Below, one piece after another: positions 7,790 through 17,085 of a stretch of DNA of 64,000 bases. The notes beneath the pieces are model-generated. The model was not told where the DNA came from. It did no database searches and saw only the letters and a program-made list of their open reading frames with translations. Source of the DNA: Agrobacterium tumefaciens (GTDB taxonomy: Bacteria > Pseudomonadota > Alphaproteobacteria > Rhizobiales > Rhizobiaceae); NCBI RefSeq assembly GCF_017726655.1, contig NZ_CP072309.1, forward strand, positions 1,043,501 through 1,107,500, read 5' to 3'. Made by a program: the position numbers and the translations under genes. Every line of letters begins with the position of its first letter. The stretch's first letter is position 1.

Positions 7790-8775
7790 ATATCTTTTCC
7801 TACCATCAGGCCTCTGATGCGGCGTCGGCAATAACGCTCAAACAGGCCGGGTCGACAACGAAATATCTGGGTGGCGGCACCAATCTCGTCGACCTCATGC
7901 GCGAAACGGTCGAAAAACCGGAGACGCTGATCGATGTCACGCACCTGGCGAGCAGCATCGAACAGCGCGCCGATGGCAGCCTGCTGATCGGGGCGGGCGT
8001 GAAGAACACCGCCCTTGCGGCCCATGGTGCGGTCAGGACACAATTTCCGGTTCTTTCCCGCGCTATTCTCGCAGGTGCAAGCGCGCAAATTCGAAATGTC
8101 GCGACCGTGGGAGGCAACATTCTTCAGCGCACCCGCTGTCGGTATTTTTATGACAATGCCGCTCACTGCAACAAGCGCGAGCCCCACTCAGGATGTGACG
8201 CGCTGGAGGGATTCAACCGCTATCACGCCATCCTCGGTGCATCTGAAAGCTGCGTTGCTACCCATCCCTCCGATATGTGCGTCGCGCTTGTTGCACTGGA
8301 TGCCGTGGTTCACCTTCAGGGTCCGGCAGGCAAGCGCAGCCTGCCGCTGCGTGATCTTCACCGTCTTCCAGGCGACACGCCCGAAATCGAAACCGGGCTT
8401 CACCCGGACGAACTCATCACTGCGGTGGAAATTCCCGCGCTGCCTTTTGCAAAAACATCCACCTACAGGAAGGTAAGGGATAGAGCGAGCTACGCTTTCG
8501 CGCTCGTCTCCGTTGCCGCGGCACTGGATGTCGATGGCAGTGGGAATGTGAAAGACGTGAGGCTGGCGCTGGGCGGCGTGGCACACAAGCCGTGGCGTGC
8601 CCTGAAGGCAGAAGCGTATCTAAAGGGCCAAAAGGCAAATACCGAGCACTTCCGGGCTGCCGCCGAGGCCGAACTCGCCGACGCCGTCGGCCTGCGCGAC
8701 AATGCTTTCAAGATTGAATTGGCGAAGCGCACCATTGTCGCGGTTCTTGAAGAATTGAAGGGAGAAAACGCATGA
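7786..8775 (+). CDS. paoB: Aldehyde oxidoreductase FAD-binding subunit, PaoB-like
   Basis: The protein has 329 residues. Near residue 27 KYLGGGTNLVDLMRETVEKP binds FAD in this family, and the segment QRTRCRYFYDN...CNKRE...SGCDALEG around residues 111-137 carries the extra cysteines that in E. coli PaoB hold an additional [4Fe-4S] cluster. Ordinary xanthine dehydrogenases lack that insert, so this is the main reason for calling the complex PaoABC-like. The C-terminal CO-dehydrogenase-flavoprotein domain follows. It overlaps its neighbours by four bases on both sides, a sign of translational coupling in the operon. Confidence 0.93.
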   Translation: MNIFSYHQASDAASAITLKQAGSTTKYLGGGTNLVDLMRETVEKPETLIDVTHLASSIEQRADGSLLIGAGVKNTALAAHGAVRTQFPVLSRAILAGASAQIRNVATVGGNILQRTRCRYFYDNAAHCNKREPHSGCDALEGFNRYHAILGASESCVATHPSDMCVALVALDAVVHLQGPAGKRSLPLRDLHRLPGDTPEIETGLHPDELITAVEIPALPFAKTSTYRKVRDRASYAFALVSVAAALDVDGSGNVKDVRLALGGVAHKPWRALKAEAYLKGQKANTEHFRAAAEAELADAVGLRDNAFKIELAKRTIVAVLEELKGENA

Positions 8776-11075
8776 GCGCCGATACCCAAACGCTGCCGCA
8801 GACAGGCAGACAAGGCAGCTGGCAGCCTGCCGTGACAACCGATCCGCTGCTGCGCAAACATGGTTCCCTCGGGCAATCCGTATCGCGCATCGAAGGGCCC
8901 ATGAAAGTTCAGGGCAAGACGCGCTTTGCGGCAGAGTTTCCCTACGATAACATCAGCTACGCGGCACTCGCTTTCAGCACCGTTGCCCGTGGGCGCATCA
9001 CCGAACTTGATGTCGGCGCCGCGGAGGCCGCACCCGGCGTCATTCTGGTCATGACCTATAAAAACGCGCCGCGGATGAAAGCGCCATCGCTGATGATGTC
9101 GTCTCCGACAGCGGCCGGAGCAAGCAATCTTCCCGTCATGCAAAATGACGAAATCCACTGGAACGGCCAGCCGATCGCGCTGGTTCTTGCCGAAACACAG
9201 GAACAGGCGGATTACGCGGCATCACTGGTCGAGGCGAAGTATGAATTGCTGCCGGCGGTGACATCTTTCGACGAAGCGAAAAAAACGCCCCGCCAACTCG
9301 AGAACCTGCTCGGCCAGCCGCCATACGTGGAAAACGGCGATGCAGAAGCGGCGCTCGCAAATGCTGAGGTCAAGGTCGATCTCATCTACAGAACACCGCG
9401 TCACAACCATAATGCCATTGAGCTGCATGCGGCGACCGTTGTCTGGGATGACGACGAACTACGCGTCCACGATGCCAGTCAGCTGCTCGATCTGACGACG
9501 GGCCAGCTTGCGGATATTTTCGGCATTGATGTCAGCAAGGTGCATATCACCTCGCCCTATGTCGGTGGCGGTTTTGGCGGCAAATGTTTGTGGGATCATC
9601 AAATCCTTGCCTGCGCGGCGGCCAGACTTGCAAAGCGACCTGTGCGCATCATGCTGTCGCGCGAAGGCGTCTTCCGGATCGTCGGCGGCCGCACGGTCAC
9701 TGAACAGCGCGTTGCCCTAGGGGCAAGAGCCGACGGGACGCTCGATGCGCTGATCCACACCGGAACGGCGGCGATGACGTCACATAATTCCTGCCCGGAA
9801 CAATTCACCTTTCCCGCCCGCCACCTCTATGCCGCTAGAACCTTCCGTATCGGGCAGAATGTTGCCGACATGGACATGCTGGCGAACACCTTCATGCGCG
9901 CGCCGGGTGAATCCGTTGGCACTTTTGCCCTCGAATGCGCACTCGATGAACTCGCCGAAAAATTGGAACTGGACCCGATCGAGCTGCGTCGGCGGATCGA
10001 GCCGGAGAAGGATCCGACGACCGGCAAGCCGTTTTCGTCGCGTTATCTACTTGAAGCCTATGACAAAGGCGCAAAACAATTCGGCTGGGACAGGAGAAGC
10101 CAAAAACCGCGCCAAAGACGCGAAGGCGAGTGGCTGATCGGGATGGGGTGCGCGACCGCGACCTATCCTTACCACCGGTTTCCCGGAGGCGCGGCCCGGA
10201 TCAGGCTGACGGCAGACGGCCATGTGACCGTTTCGACCGCCGTGCACGATATGGGAATGGGGACCGCCACGGCTCAGGTGCAGCACCTTGCAGCGCGGTT
10301 GGGCTTGCCGCTCGATCACGTGACTTTCGAATATGGCGACAGCAGACTGCCAAGGGGCGTGATTGCCGGAGGCTCGACCCAGACCGCCTCCATTGGCGGC
10401 GCGATCATTGCCGCAACCGAGGTCTTCGTGGAAGAATTGATCAAGCTTGCAGGCAACGACTCGCCGCTTGCCGGACTGTCGCTTCTTGACGTCGAGACGA
10501 GAGATGGTGGTCTGTCTCACATCAGCGACACCAGCAGGTTCGAGAGCTATCAATCGATACTCCGAAGGGCTGGCCGAGACGACCTTATCTGTGAGGCGGA
10601 AGCACCTGCACCCGCTGAAATGGAAGCCTTCTCCATGCATTCCACGGGCGCCCAGTTCTGCGAGGTACGGGTTAGTGCCCTCACGGGTGAGACGCGTGTT
10701 TCGCGCTTTTTGGGCTCGTTCGACGCTGGCCAGATACTGAACCACAAAATGGCGACCAGCCAGTTCAAGGGCGGTATCATCATGGGCATCGGTCTTGCTC
10801 TCACCGAAGAAACCAATTTCGATGAGCGGACAGGCCGCGTCGTCAACGCCTCGCTGGCCGATTACCACGTGCCGGTGCAGATGGATGTACCGTCAATTGA
10901 AGTCCTCTATACCAACAAGCCCGACCCGCAGGCGCCGATGGGCGCACGCGGTATTGGCGAAATCGGCATAACCGGGGTTGGTGCGGCCGTTGCCAATGCC
11001 GTTTACAATGCGACTGGAGTTCGGGTTCGCGACCTGCCGATCACCCTGGACAAGCTGATGGTTGATCCCGACTGA
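8772..11075 (+). CDS. paoC: Aldehyde oxidoreductase molybdenum-binding subunit, PaoC-like
   Basis: The 767-residue subunit has the two-part architecture of xanthine-oxidase-family large subunits: an a/b hammerhead domain from about residue 40 (SRIEGPMKVQGKTRFAAEF) and the molybdopterin-binding part, with YVGGGFGGK near residue 263 and ARGIGEIGITGVGAAVANAV close to the C-terminus, whose glutamate is the catalytic base of the family. PaoABC oxidises a broad range of aldehydes, notably aromatic ones, to acids. Here the substrate is not determined by sequence. It is the last gene of the plus-strand operon behind XdhC, and the cofactor nucleotidyltransferase lies convergent at 11336. Confidence 0.93.
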   Translation: MSADTQTLPQTGRQGSWQPAVTTDPLLRKHGSLGQSVSRIEGPMKVQGKTRFAAEFPYDNISYAALAFSTVARGRITELDVGAAEAAPGVILVMTYKNAPRMKAPSLMMSSPTAAGASNLPVMQNDEIHWNGQPIALVLAETQEQADYAASLVEAKYELLPAVTSFDEAKKTPRQLENLLGQPPYVENGDAEAALANAEVKVDLIYRTPRHNHNAIELHAATVVWDDDELRVHDASQLLDLTTGQLADIFGIDVSKVHITSPYVGGGFGGKCLWDHQILACAAARLAKRPVRIMLSREGVFRIVGGRTVTEQRVALGARADGTLDALIHTGTAAMTSHNSCPEQFTFPARHLYAARTFRIGQNVADMDMLANTFMRAPGESVGTFALECALDELAEKLELDPIELRRRIEPEKDPTTGKPFSSRYLLEAYDKGAKQFGWDRRSQKPRQRREGEWLIGMGCATATYPYHRFPGGAARIRLTADGHVTVSTAVHDMGMGTATAQVQHLAARLGLPLDHVTFEYGDSRLPRGVIAGGSTQTASIGGAIIAATEVFVEELIKLAGNDSPLAGLSLLDVETRDGGLSHISDTSRFESYQSILRRAGRDDLICEAEAPAPAEMEAFSMHSTGAQFCEVRVSALTGETRVSRFLGSFDAGQILNHKMATSQFKGGIIMGIGLALTEETNFDERTGRVVNASLADYHVPVQMDVPSIEVLYTNKPDPQAPMGARGIGEIGITGVGAAVANAVYNATGVRVRDLPITLDKLMVDPD

Positions 11076-11335
11076 CGCGATTGGCGGGGTAATCGTCCTT
11101 GGTGTTTCACCCGAGGAAAAACCAGTTGCCCCGCGCACGAGTGCCGAAATGTCGAGGCCCGGTATAGGGCCTCGACCTCAAAATGATGCCGGTGGCTCGG
11201 TGTTAGCAAAATGCGACGGAAGATGACGGTTTGCAACGCGTTCCGGGCGCAATGAAGCGATATGGTCTTCCCAGCAAAGCTCCCACCCGACGCATCGACG
11301 TCTTCTGGCTTCTTGCTCCATCCCGGGCACGGACC

Positions 11336-11998
11336 TTATCCTTTCAAAATGCCCCCGGCCGCAAGAACCTCCTCTGGCGTATCGACATCCAGACGGGCCG
11401 CCTCGCCGATATCCAAATCGATGACCAGGGTCCCCGACGTCTCTAGGAGGTGTCGCGCCCCGACATCACCTTCGAGCTGCATGATGGAATCCTTGAGTGA
11501 TTTCGGGAGGATGACTGGATTGCCACGTTTGCCGCGCGAAACCGCGCGTATGATCACTTGTCCGAAAGATTGGCGGAAAGACGAGATCAGGGCGTTCAGG
11601 TCGCCGACCGTCACACCGGGCATATCCGCAAGCATGACGAGAACGCCATCGACACCACGCGCTGCTGCCGCCGAATATCCCGCGATCAGAGAGCTTGCCA
11701 TGCCGGATGCAAATTCCGGATTGTAGATGGCGGTCACCTCTAGCCCCAGAAGTGCTGCCTCTATCTCATTCCGACGGTGACCGGTCACGACGATGACGAA
11801 TATCACATCCGAGGAAAGCGCTGTTTTGGCCGCACGGCGCACCAGCGGCTCTCCATCGAATTCCGCCAGAAGCTTATGGCCCCCGCCCTCGCCCATGCGG
11901 CTGGCTTTCCCGGCAGCCAGGATCACCGCCGCGACGGTTGCGGGCGGGCGTTCGTGCTTTGAGTCGTCTTGCAGAGGCGTCGTGGTCGCAACTTCCAT
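11336..11998 (-). CDS. MobA-like nucleotidyltransferase, probable molybdenum cofactor cytidylyltransferase (MocA type)
   Basis: The 220-residue protein starts after GAGGAGTGCCA with ATG 11998. It has the nucleotidyltransferase signature VILAAGKASRMGEGGGHKLL near residue 26 and the metal-binding VLVMLADMPGVT near residue 120. MocA converts molybdopterin to the cytosine dinucleotide form used by PaoABC-type enzymes, and its position next to a PaoABC-like operon supports that role. The related guanylyl- or bis-MGD-forming enzymes cannot be excluded from sequence alone. It runs towards the large-subunit gene, so it is transcribed separately. Confidence 0.88.
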   Translation of the reverse strand: MEVATTTPLQDDSKHERPPATVAAVILAAGKASRMGEGGGHKLLAEFDGEPLVRRAAKTALSSDVIFVIVVTGHRRNEIEAALLGLEVTAIYNPEFASGMASSLIAGYSAAAARGVDGVLVMLADMPGVTVGDLNALISSFRQSFGQVIIRAVSRGKRGNPVILPKSLKDSIMQLEGDVGARHLLETSGTLVIDLDIGEAARLDVDTPEEVLAAGGILKG

Positions 11999-12440
11999 TG
12001 GCACTCCTCTTATGGCCACCTATCAAATCTCGCCTGCGGCATCTCAGTCAAGACGGGATCCGGCATCTGCTCAGTGCCTTTTGGTTTCTGCCGAACATCG
12101 TTGCGCCAGTCGTAACGTTTCAGCGATTGCCATGCCGCACACGCGAGGAATACATCCGGTGACGGTACCTACCATCGTTCGTAGGGAGCTGAGGATCGAA
12201 TTTCCTCTTTATCGTCGGAAGACGTATCGGCGTCACGGGTGCCTAAATCTTGGACTACGGGAGCCGGAAAAGAGCAGGTTCTGGCTGAAACCATGGCTGG
12301 TCGTGAAGGATGGGATGCCGAACCCGAGGCAGTTTCAGCGAAAAGTTGCGTCGCGTCCCAGATTTTGAGCAAGTTCTACGGCATGGAGGAATTATCATCG
12401 AGAGGCTATTTTCACTGGCAGCGCAGCTTGCTGACAATTG
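11999..12440. other. Intergenic stretch with no recognised gene
   Basis: About 440 bases between the cofactor nucleotidyltransferase and the acetyltransferase. Open frames here are short, overlap each other and show no family-like pattern. I see no clear hairpin or repeat. It must contain the promoters of both divergent neighbours. Confidence 0.5.
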
Positions 12441-13358
12441 ATGAAGGACAATCGTGTGGGTGAGATCCTGAAGCCCGGAGAAAGAAATCAGATTGATGCC
12501 TTCGAGATGCAGATCGGGGATGTGGCGAGCGCGGAGCTTGAGCAGCTCCACGCGCTGTCGATTTCGGTCGGCTGGCCGCACCGCCCGCAGGACTGGCAAT
12601 TCTTGCGGGATGTCGGCAAAGGCGTCGTTGCAACCGATGACATCGGCCGCATCATGAGCTCCGCCATGTGGTTCCGCCAGTCACCGGAGCTTGCAACGAT
12701 CGGCATGGTCATCACTTCGCCGCGCCTTCAGACGCAAGGCGCCGGCCTCTGGCTGATGGAATACGCCCTTCAGGATCTGGAGGGCATCGACCTTCGCCTC
12801 AATGCGACGCGGGCTGCAAAGAGGCTTTACCTCTCCCTCGACTTCCGGCCGGAAAAGAAGGTCTATCAGTGTCAGGGCATCGTCACCGATGCGCTACGCG
12901 AGCAGGAATTGTCAGGCGACGTGCGGGTCCTCGGCCCTGATGATCTTACCGCGGTGACGACGCTCGACACCGCGGCCTTCGGCGTTCTGCGCTCAGGCGT
13001 CATCGAAAAGCTCGTGTCGAATTCGCGAGGCTACGGCCTTTTCCGCGATGGCGTGCTGAAGGCCTTTGCGCTCTGTCGCCGGTTCGGCCGCGGCCATGTT
13101 GTGGGTCCGATTGTTGCATCGGACGACGAGGAGGCCATCGCTGTCCTCGCCCCGCATATACGCGATCATCAGGGCCGGTTCCTGCGTCTCGATACGCACT
13201 TCGACACCGGCGACTTCGCCCTCTTCGTGCTGCGCAACGGCCTCACCGTCTTCGATACCGTGCTGACCATGTCGCGCGGCAAGCGGCTTGCGGATTTTGC
13301 GACGGGCGGGACGCGCAGTCCGCTAACCTACTCACTGGCCAGCCAAACGCTCGGCTGA
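12441..13358 (+). CDS. GNAT-family N-acetyltransferase, two-domain
   Basis: The protein has up to 305 residues. Its first half follows the acetyltransferase fold, with LHALSISVGWPHRPQDWQFL near residue 36, then TIGMVITSPRLQTQGAGLWL carrying a Q/R-x-x-G-x-G/A acetyl-CoA loop near residue 90. The second half (from about residue 165) resembles the C-terminal GNAT-like domain often found in two-domain members. The start is uncertain: ATG 12441 has no good ribosome site, GTG 12456 sits behind AAGGA, and an ATG at 12507 would begin MQIGDVASAEL. It stands alone with no operon partners, and the substrate is unknown. Confidence 0.85.
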   Translation: MKDNRVGEILKPGERNQIDAFEMQIGDVASAELEQLHALSISVGWPHRPQDWQFLRDVGKGVVATDDIGRIMSSAMWFRQSPELATIGMVITSPRLQTQGAGLWLMEYALQDLEGIDLRLNATRAAKRLYLSLDFRPEKKVYQCQGIVTDALREQELSGDVRVLGPDDLTAVTTLDTAAFGVLRSGVIEKLVSNSRGYGLFRDGVLKAFALCRRFGRGHVVGPIVASDDEEAIAVLAPHIRDHQGRFLRLDTHFDTGDFALFVLRNGLTVFDTVLTMSRGKRLADFATGGTRSPLTYSLASQTLG

Positions 13359-13542
13359 TTGGGCAGAGGCAACCTGTGGACCCCCCTGACTGGTCGGAAT
13401 GTCGACTTGGCACGGTGTGGGAGGGTAGCGATTACACTCCCATGAATAATCCAGAGACCGAGGTTCAGCCAAGAAAATTGATCGGACGAGAAACGCCCGA
13501 TCAAGCTTCTGCCACCTGAGAGCTAACCTGTATTGTCGCCGT

Positions 13543-13866
13543 TCAACACAGACTGAGCCAGAAAACCCCTGGAAACACAAAAACGGACGCCGCCAGGGCG
13601 GCGAGCCCGGCGGCTTGAGATATGGCCGCGATGACACTGCTTTTTGCTGTTTGTTGTTGGACCAGTTTTCGCCACCACGCAAAAAGCAGCAACAGAGAGA
13701 GGGCAAACAGGCCAATCAGGAGAAAGCGAAGCAGGGAAACGCCGGCATAGGAGCGCATCTCCCATCCCCAGGTGCACCCGGCAAATTGCAGCGCATAGAG
13801 ACCCAGAAAGCAAAGGGCCCAGGTGACGAATGGCCCGGCAAGGCCAAGAGCCGTGCGGTACCTCAT
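13543..13866 (-). CDS. Small membrane protein of the cytochrome oxidase operon
   Basis: A 107-residue protein with three hydrophobic segments: ALGLAGPFVTWALCFLGLYA near the start, LLRFLLIGLFALSLLLLFAW in the middle and LAALAASVFVFPGVFWLSLC at the end. It begins one base after the stop of the subunit I/III gene and is on the same strand, so it is almost certainly translated from the oxidase mRNA. The length and position suit a small accessory or subunit-IV-like protein, but I recognise no defined family and infer the role from context only. Confidence 0.75.
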   Translation of the reverse strand: MRYRTALGLAGPFVTWALCFLGLYALQFAGCTWGWEMRSYAGVSLLRFLLIGLFALSLLLLFAWWRKLVQQQTAKSSVIAAISQAAGLAALAASVFVFPGVFWLSLC

Positions 13867-13867
13867 A

Positions 13868-16366
13868 TCACCCAGCCTCCGTCATTAAGCGCAGGGTATG
13901 CAGGAAGAGAAACGATAGGGCCGTCGCGGCGAGGAAGTGACAGTGCCAGAGAGTGCCTATACGCAGATCGTTTCTTCGGCGGCTCGAGACGTAGCCATTT
14001 GCCAACCGCCACATGCCGAATGCCGCAAGGATGAAGCCGACCAAAGTGTGCAGAATTAGATAAACGTTGACGGCGACCGACACGCCATGGATCGCATGGC
14101 TTACCGCTGCATAATCATGCGCAAGCAAGAAGAGACCTACAGCGATTGCCGTTGCGTAGGCGAACGCGCTTGCGCTTGACATCACTGCGCTTACTCTGAG
14201 GTTGCCGGCCGCTGCGCCGCACAGCGCCGCGAGAAAGGCACTTGATAGAAAAGTGATCTGTAACCAGGTCAATTGCGTCCAGACGATCCTTTGACCGGCT
14301 GCGGAAATCCAGAGAAAAAGGCCGCCAAACAGCAGTGACGCAAAAAGGGTCGTGTCCGCGATCAAGGCAAGTTTCATTGCCATCACCGAGGGCGCATCGG
14401 CACTTTCGTAGTGAAGCGGGAAGCGCTCCGTACCACGCGCCGTAACAGGTCCCCGCTCCTGTCTGGCGTCGGCGTTCGGAGTCCACACCGCAAAGAGCAG
14501 CGTCGCGACCAAAAAGATTGAGATTGCGATGAGATAGGCTTTCAAAAGAAGGGCGATGAAGAAGCCGGCAGTCACCATCGCACTCAGCAAGGGAAGAAAT
14601 GTGGGGCCCGGCAGGACGACGATCTGCAGCGGCGCACCAGTCACGGCATCCGTCCCCATCGTTTCCATTTTCCCCGATCGTACAAAACCGAGATAACCTT
14701 TGCCGGCGGCAAGCTCCGCAGCGATGGTGTTGATCGGCAGGTCGTCTGCCCTTGCCGTCACTTCGGGTTGCGAGGCGAAAGCATAAGCCGGAGGTGGGGT
14801 TGGCATGGCCCATTCCAGCGTGCCGGCGTCCCAGGGATTGCGCCGGAAGGCGCGACCGTAAAGAAAAAGCAGCATAAAATCGAGCACCACCAGCATGAAT
14901 CCGGCGGCCATGATGAAGCTGCCGATGGACGAGAGCAGGTTCAGCCACTCCCAGGGGGAAGCCGCCGGGTAGGAAAAAACGCGCCTAGGCATGCCGAGCA
15001 GGCCGGTCAGGTGCATCATGAAAAACGTCAGATTAAAGCCGATGAAAATCATCCAGAACGCGGCCTTGGAAAGGTGCTGAACGGGCTGGCGGCCGCTGAT
15101 ATGCGGCACCCAATAATAAAGCCCGGCAAGCATCGGAAAGAGAAAACCGCCCACCAGCACATAATGGAGATGCGCGACGACAAAGTGCGTGTCGTGGGCC
15201 TGCTGGTCGAAGGGAACCATGGCCAGCATCACACCGGTCAGTCCCCCGACCACGAACACGCAGAAAAACCCGATAATATGCAGCATCGGCACACTCATTG
15301 TCGGCTTGCCACCTGCCATGGTCCCAAGCCAGGCAAATATCTGGATCGCAGTCGGGATCGTGACAAGCGCGCTTGCCGCCGAGAAAAAAGACAGCGCCAC
15401 GTGGGGAATACCCACCGTATACATATGGTGCACCCACAGACCGAACGACAGGAAAGCCATGGCGATCAATGCGGCAACGATGATGTTGTAACCGATCAGC
15501 CGCGTTCCCGCTAAAACAGGGATGATCGTCGACAGTGCGCCCGCTGCCGGCAGAAAGATGATATAGACCTCGGGATGACCGAACAGCCAGAACAGGTGCT
15601 GCCATAAAAGCGGGCTGCCGCCGCGTTGCGGATCAAAAAAAGGAATGTCGAAAGCCCTCTCGGCCTCGAGCAATATCGAACCCAGGATCAGCGGCGGAAA
15701 ACCGATCAGCATCATCGCGGCGACAACGAGCATATACCAGGCAAAGATCGGCATCCTGTCGAGAGACATGCCGGGTGCACGCAGCCGCAGGATCGTGACG
15801 ATGATTTCGATCGCGGCGCTGATGGCGGAGATTTCCACGAAGGTAATGCCGAGTAGCCAGATGTCCGCATTGATGCCGGGGCTATATTGCGATGACGACA
15901 GCGGCGTGTACATGAACCAGCCGCCCGCGGGCGCAATTCCCCCGAGAAGGGCGAAAATGAGCATTCCGCCACCGAAAAGATAACACCAGTAGCCGTAGGC
16001 AGAGAGCCGGGGGAAGGCGAGATCCCTGGCGCCGATCAGTTTGGGCAGGATGTAGATGGACAGCCCCTCGAAAAAGGGAATAGCAAACAGGAACATCATG
16101 ATGGTGCCATGCATCGTGAAAACCTGTGCATATTGCCCGGCATCCATGAAGGCGTTCGATGCGGTGGCGAGCTGCGTGCGAATGAGCATCCCCAGAAACC
16201 CGCCGATCGCAAAGAACACGAGTGCGGTGGTCATGAACCGCTTTCCAATGACGGTGTGATTAACCGCCGCGAGGCGCTGAAACCCGGATCCCGAGCCCCA
16301 GACCTCGCTGAGTTCACGGTGAAGCGCCAAGGCTGAATGTCTCTCTGGCGTGCGCACATCCTTCAT
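13868..16366 (-). CDS. ctaD: Cytochrome c oxidase subunit I fused to subunit III
   Basis: The 832-residue protein is a fusion. Residues about 30-560 are subunit I of a heme-copper oxidase: MHGTIMMFLFAIP gives a low-spin heme ligand, WLFGHPEVYIIFLP the CuB histidine and cross-linked tyrosine, VHHMYTVG two more CuB histidines, and HDTHFVVAHLHYVL the high-spin and second low-spin heme ligands. Residues about 640-832 (MKLALIADTTLFASLLFGGL onward) resemble subunit III. It reduces oxygen to water in the inner membrane and pumps protons; the GHPE glutamate suggests an A-type D channel. Its start overlaps the subunit II stop. Separate coxA and coxC genes are the commoner arrangement in rhizobia, so this is probably an alternative oxidase. 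Confidence 0.95.
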   Translation of the reverse strand: MKDVRTPERHSALALHRELSEVWGSGSGFQRLAAVNHTVIGKRFMTTALVFFAIGGFLGMLIRTQLATASNAFMDAGQYAQVFTMHGTIMMFLFAIPFFEGLSIYILPKLIGARDLAFPRLSAYGYWCYLFGGGMLIFALLGGIAPAGGWFMYTPLSSSQYSPGINADIWLLGITFVEISAISAAIEIIVTILRLRAPGMSLDRMPIFAWYMLVVAAMMLIGFPPLILGSILLEAERAFDIPFFDPQRGGSPLLWQHLFWLFGHPEVYIIFLPAAGALSTIIPVLAGTRLIGYNIIVAALIAMAFLSFGLWVHHMYTVGIPHVALSFFSAASALVTIPTAIQIFAWLGTMAGGKPTMSVPMLHIIGFFCVFVVGGLTGVMLAMVPFDQQAHDTHFVVAHLHYVLVGGFLFPMLAGLYYWVPHISGRQPVQHLSKAAFWMIFIGFNLTFFMMHLTGLLGMPRRVFSYPAASPWEWLNLLSSIGSFIMAAGFMLVVLDFMLLFLYGRAFRRNPWDAGTLEWAMPTPPPAYAFASQPEVTARADDLPINTIAAELAAGKGYLGFVRSGKMETMGTDAVTGAPLQIVVLPGPTFLPLLSAMVTAGFFIALLLKAYLIAISIFLVATLLFAVWTPNADARQERGPVTARGTERFPLHYESADAPSVMAMKLALIADTTLFASLLFGGLFLWISAAGQRIVWTQLTWLQITFLSSAFLAALCGAAAGNLRVSAVMSSASAFAYATAIAVGLFLLAHDYAAVSHAIHGVSVAVNVYLILHTLVGFILAAFGMWRLANGYVSSRRRNDLRIGTLWHCHFLAATALSFLFLHTLRLMTEAG

Positions 16367-17046
16367 TGTGTTTGCCCCAAATTCCCGATTACGCGTAAAA
16401 ACTCGCTCTCGTCATAAGCAATGACGCGAAAACCCATGCCCGTATGGCCGACGCCGCAATATTCCGCACAGATCCCGCCGAACGCGCCGGTTTGTTCGGC
16501 CCGAAGGGCGATTTTATTGGTCAATCCGGGAACGGCGTCGATCTTTCCTCCCAGTCTGGGAACCCAGAAGCTGTGAATGACATCGCGGCTGGTCACCTCG
16601 ATTACGACATCCCGCCCCGCCGGCATATGCATGATGTCGGCGCTTTCTGACGTCCCAGTTGGCGTCTCGTAAGCGAACTCCCATTTCCACATGCTCGCAA
16701 CTGCGCTGATCCGGACCGGATCGCGGGCAGACTGTGGAAGCAGTGTTTCACCTTGCAGGAACGAGAAAAACACCAGCGCCGCCAGCACCGGGATTGGAAA
16801 CGCTATACCGCCGCCGATGAGCCAGTGTCGCGGTTTGATCCGCGCCATGGTCCGGGGGCTCAAAAAGACCAGTGCGAGAAGGGCGGCAACCAGCAGCGAA
16901 ATAGCGCATGCGCCGCCGAACATGACCCACCACAGCACCGAGATCTTTTGACTGGCCGGCCCAGCCGGATCCAGAACCGAGAGATCGCCCGCGCAACCCG
17001 AGGCGAGCAAAAGTGCGGGCAGCGAAACGACAGCAGGGAACTTCGG
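16363..17046 (-). CDS. ctaC: Cytochrome c oxidase subunit II
   Basis: The reading frame shows a lipoprotein-like signal (LPALLLASGC), two membrane helices (VLWWVMFGGACAISLLVAAL and the LAALVFFSFL region) and a cupredoxin domain with the binuclear CuA motif CAEYCGVGHTGM. It takes electrons from cytochrome c. There is no C-terminal cytochrome c domain. The start is a problem: between the lipoprotein cysteine and the start of the divergent gene at 17086 this frame has no ATG or GTG, and its only TTG falls inside the signal's hydrophobic core. The 5' end given here is approximate. The next in-frame ATG upstream would force a long overlap with the opposite gene. It shares an ATGA overlap with the I/III gene. 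Confidence 0.9.
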   Translation of the reverse strand, partial: PKFPAVVSLPALLLASGCAGDLSVLDPAGPASQKISVLWWVMFGGACAISLLVAALLALVFLSPRTMARIKPRHWLIGGGIAFPIPVLAALVFFSFLQGETLLPQSARDPVRISAVASMWKWEFAYETPTGTSESADIMHMPAGRDVVIEVTSRDVIHSFWVPRLGGKIDAVPGLTNKIALRAEQTGAFGGICAEYCGVGHTGMGFRVIAYDESEFLRVIGNLGQTQ

Positions 17047-17085
17047 CCTTCGCGAAGCGGTTAGCGCTGAAAGAGGATCCGTCGA

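Noticed and set aside
12239..12463. A 74-codon open frame in the gap before the acetyltransferase gene
   Set aside because: It overlaps the acetyltransferase start, has no ribosome site and no recognisable composition or motif.
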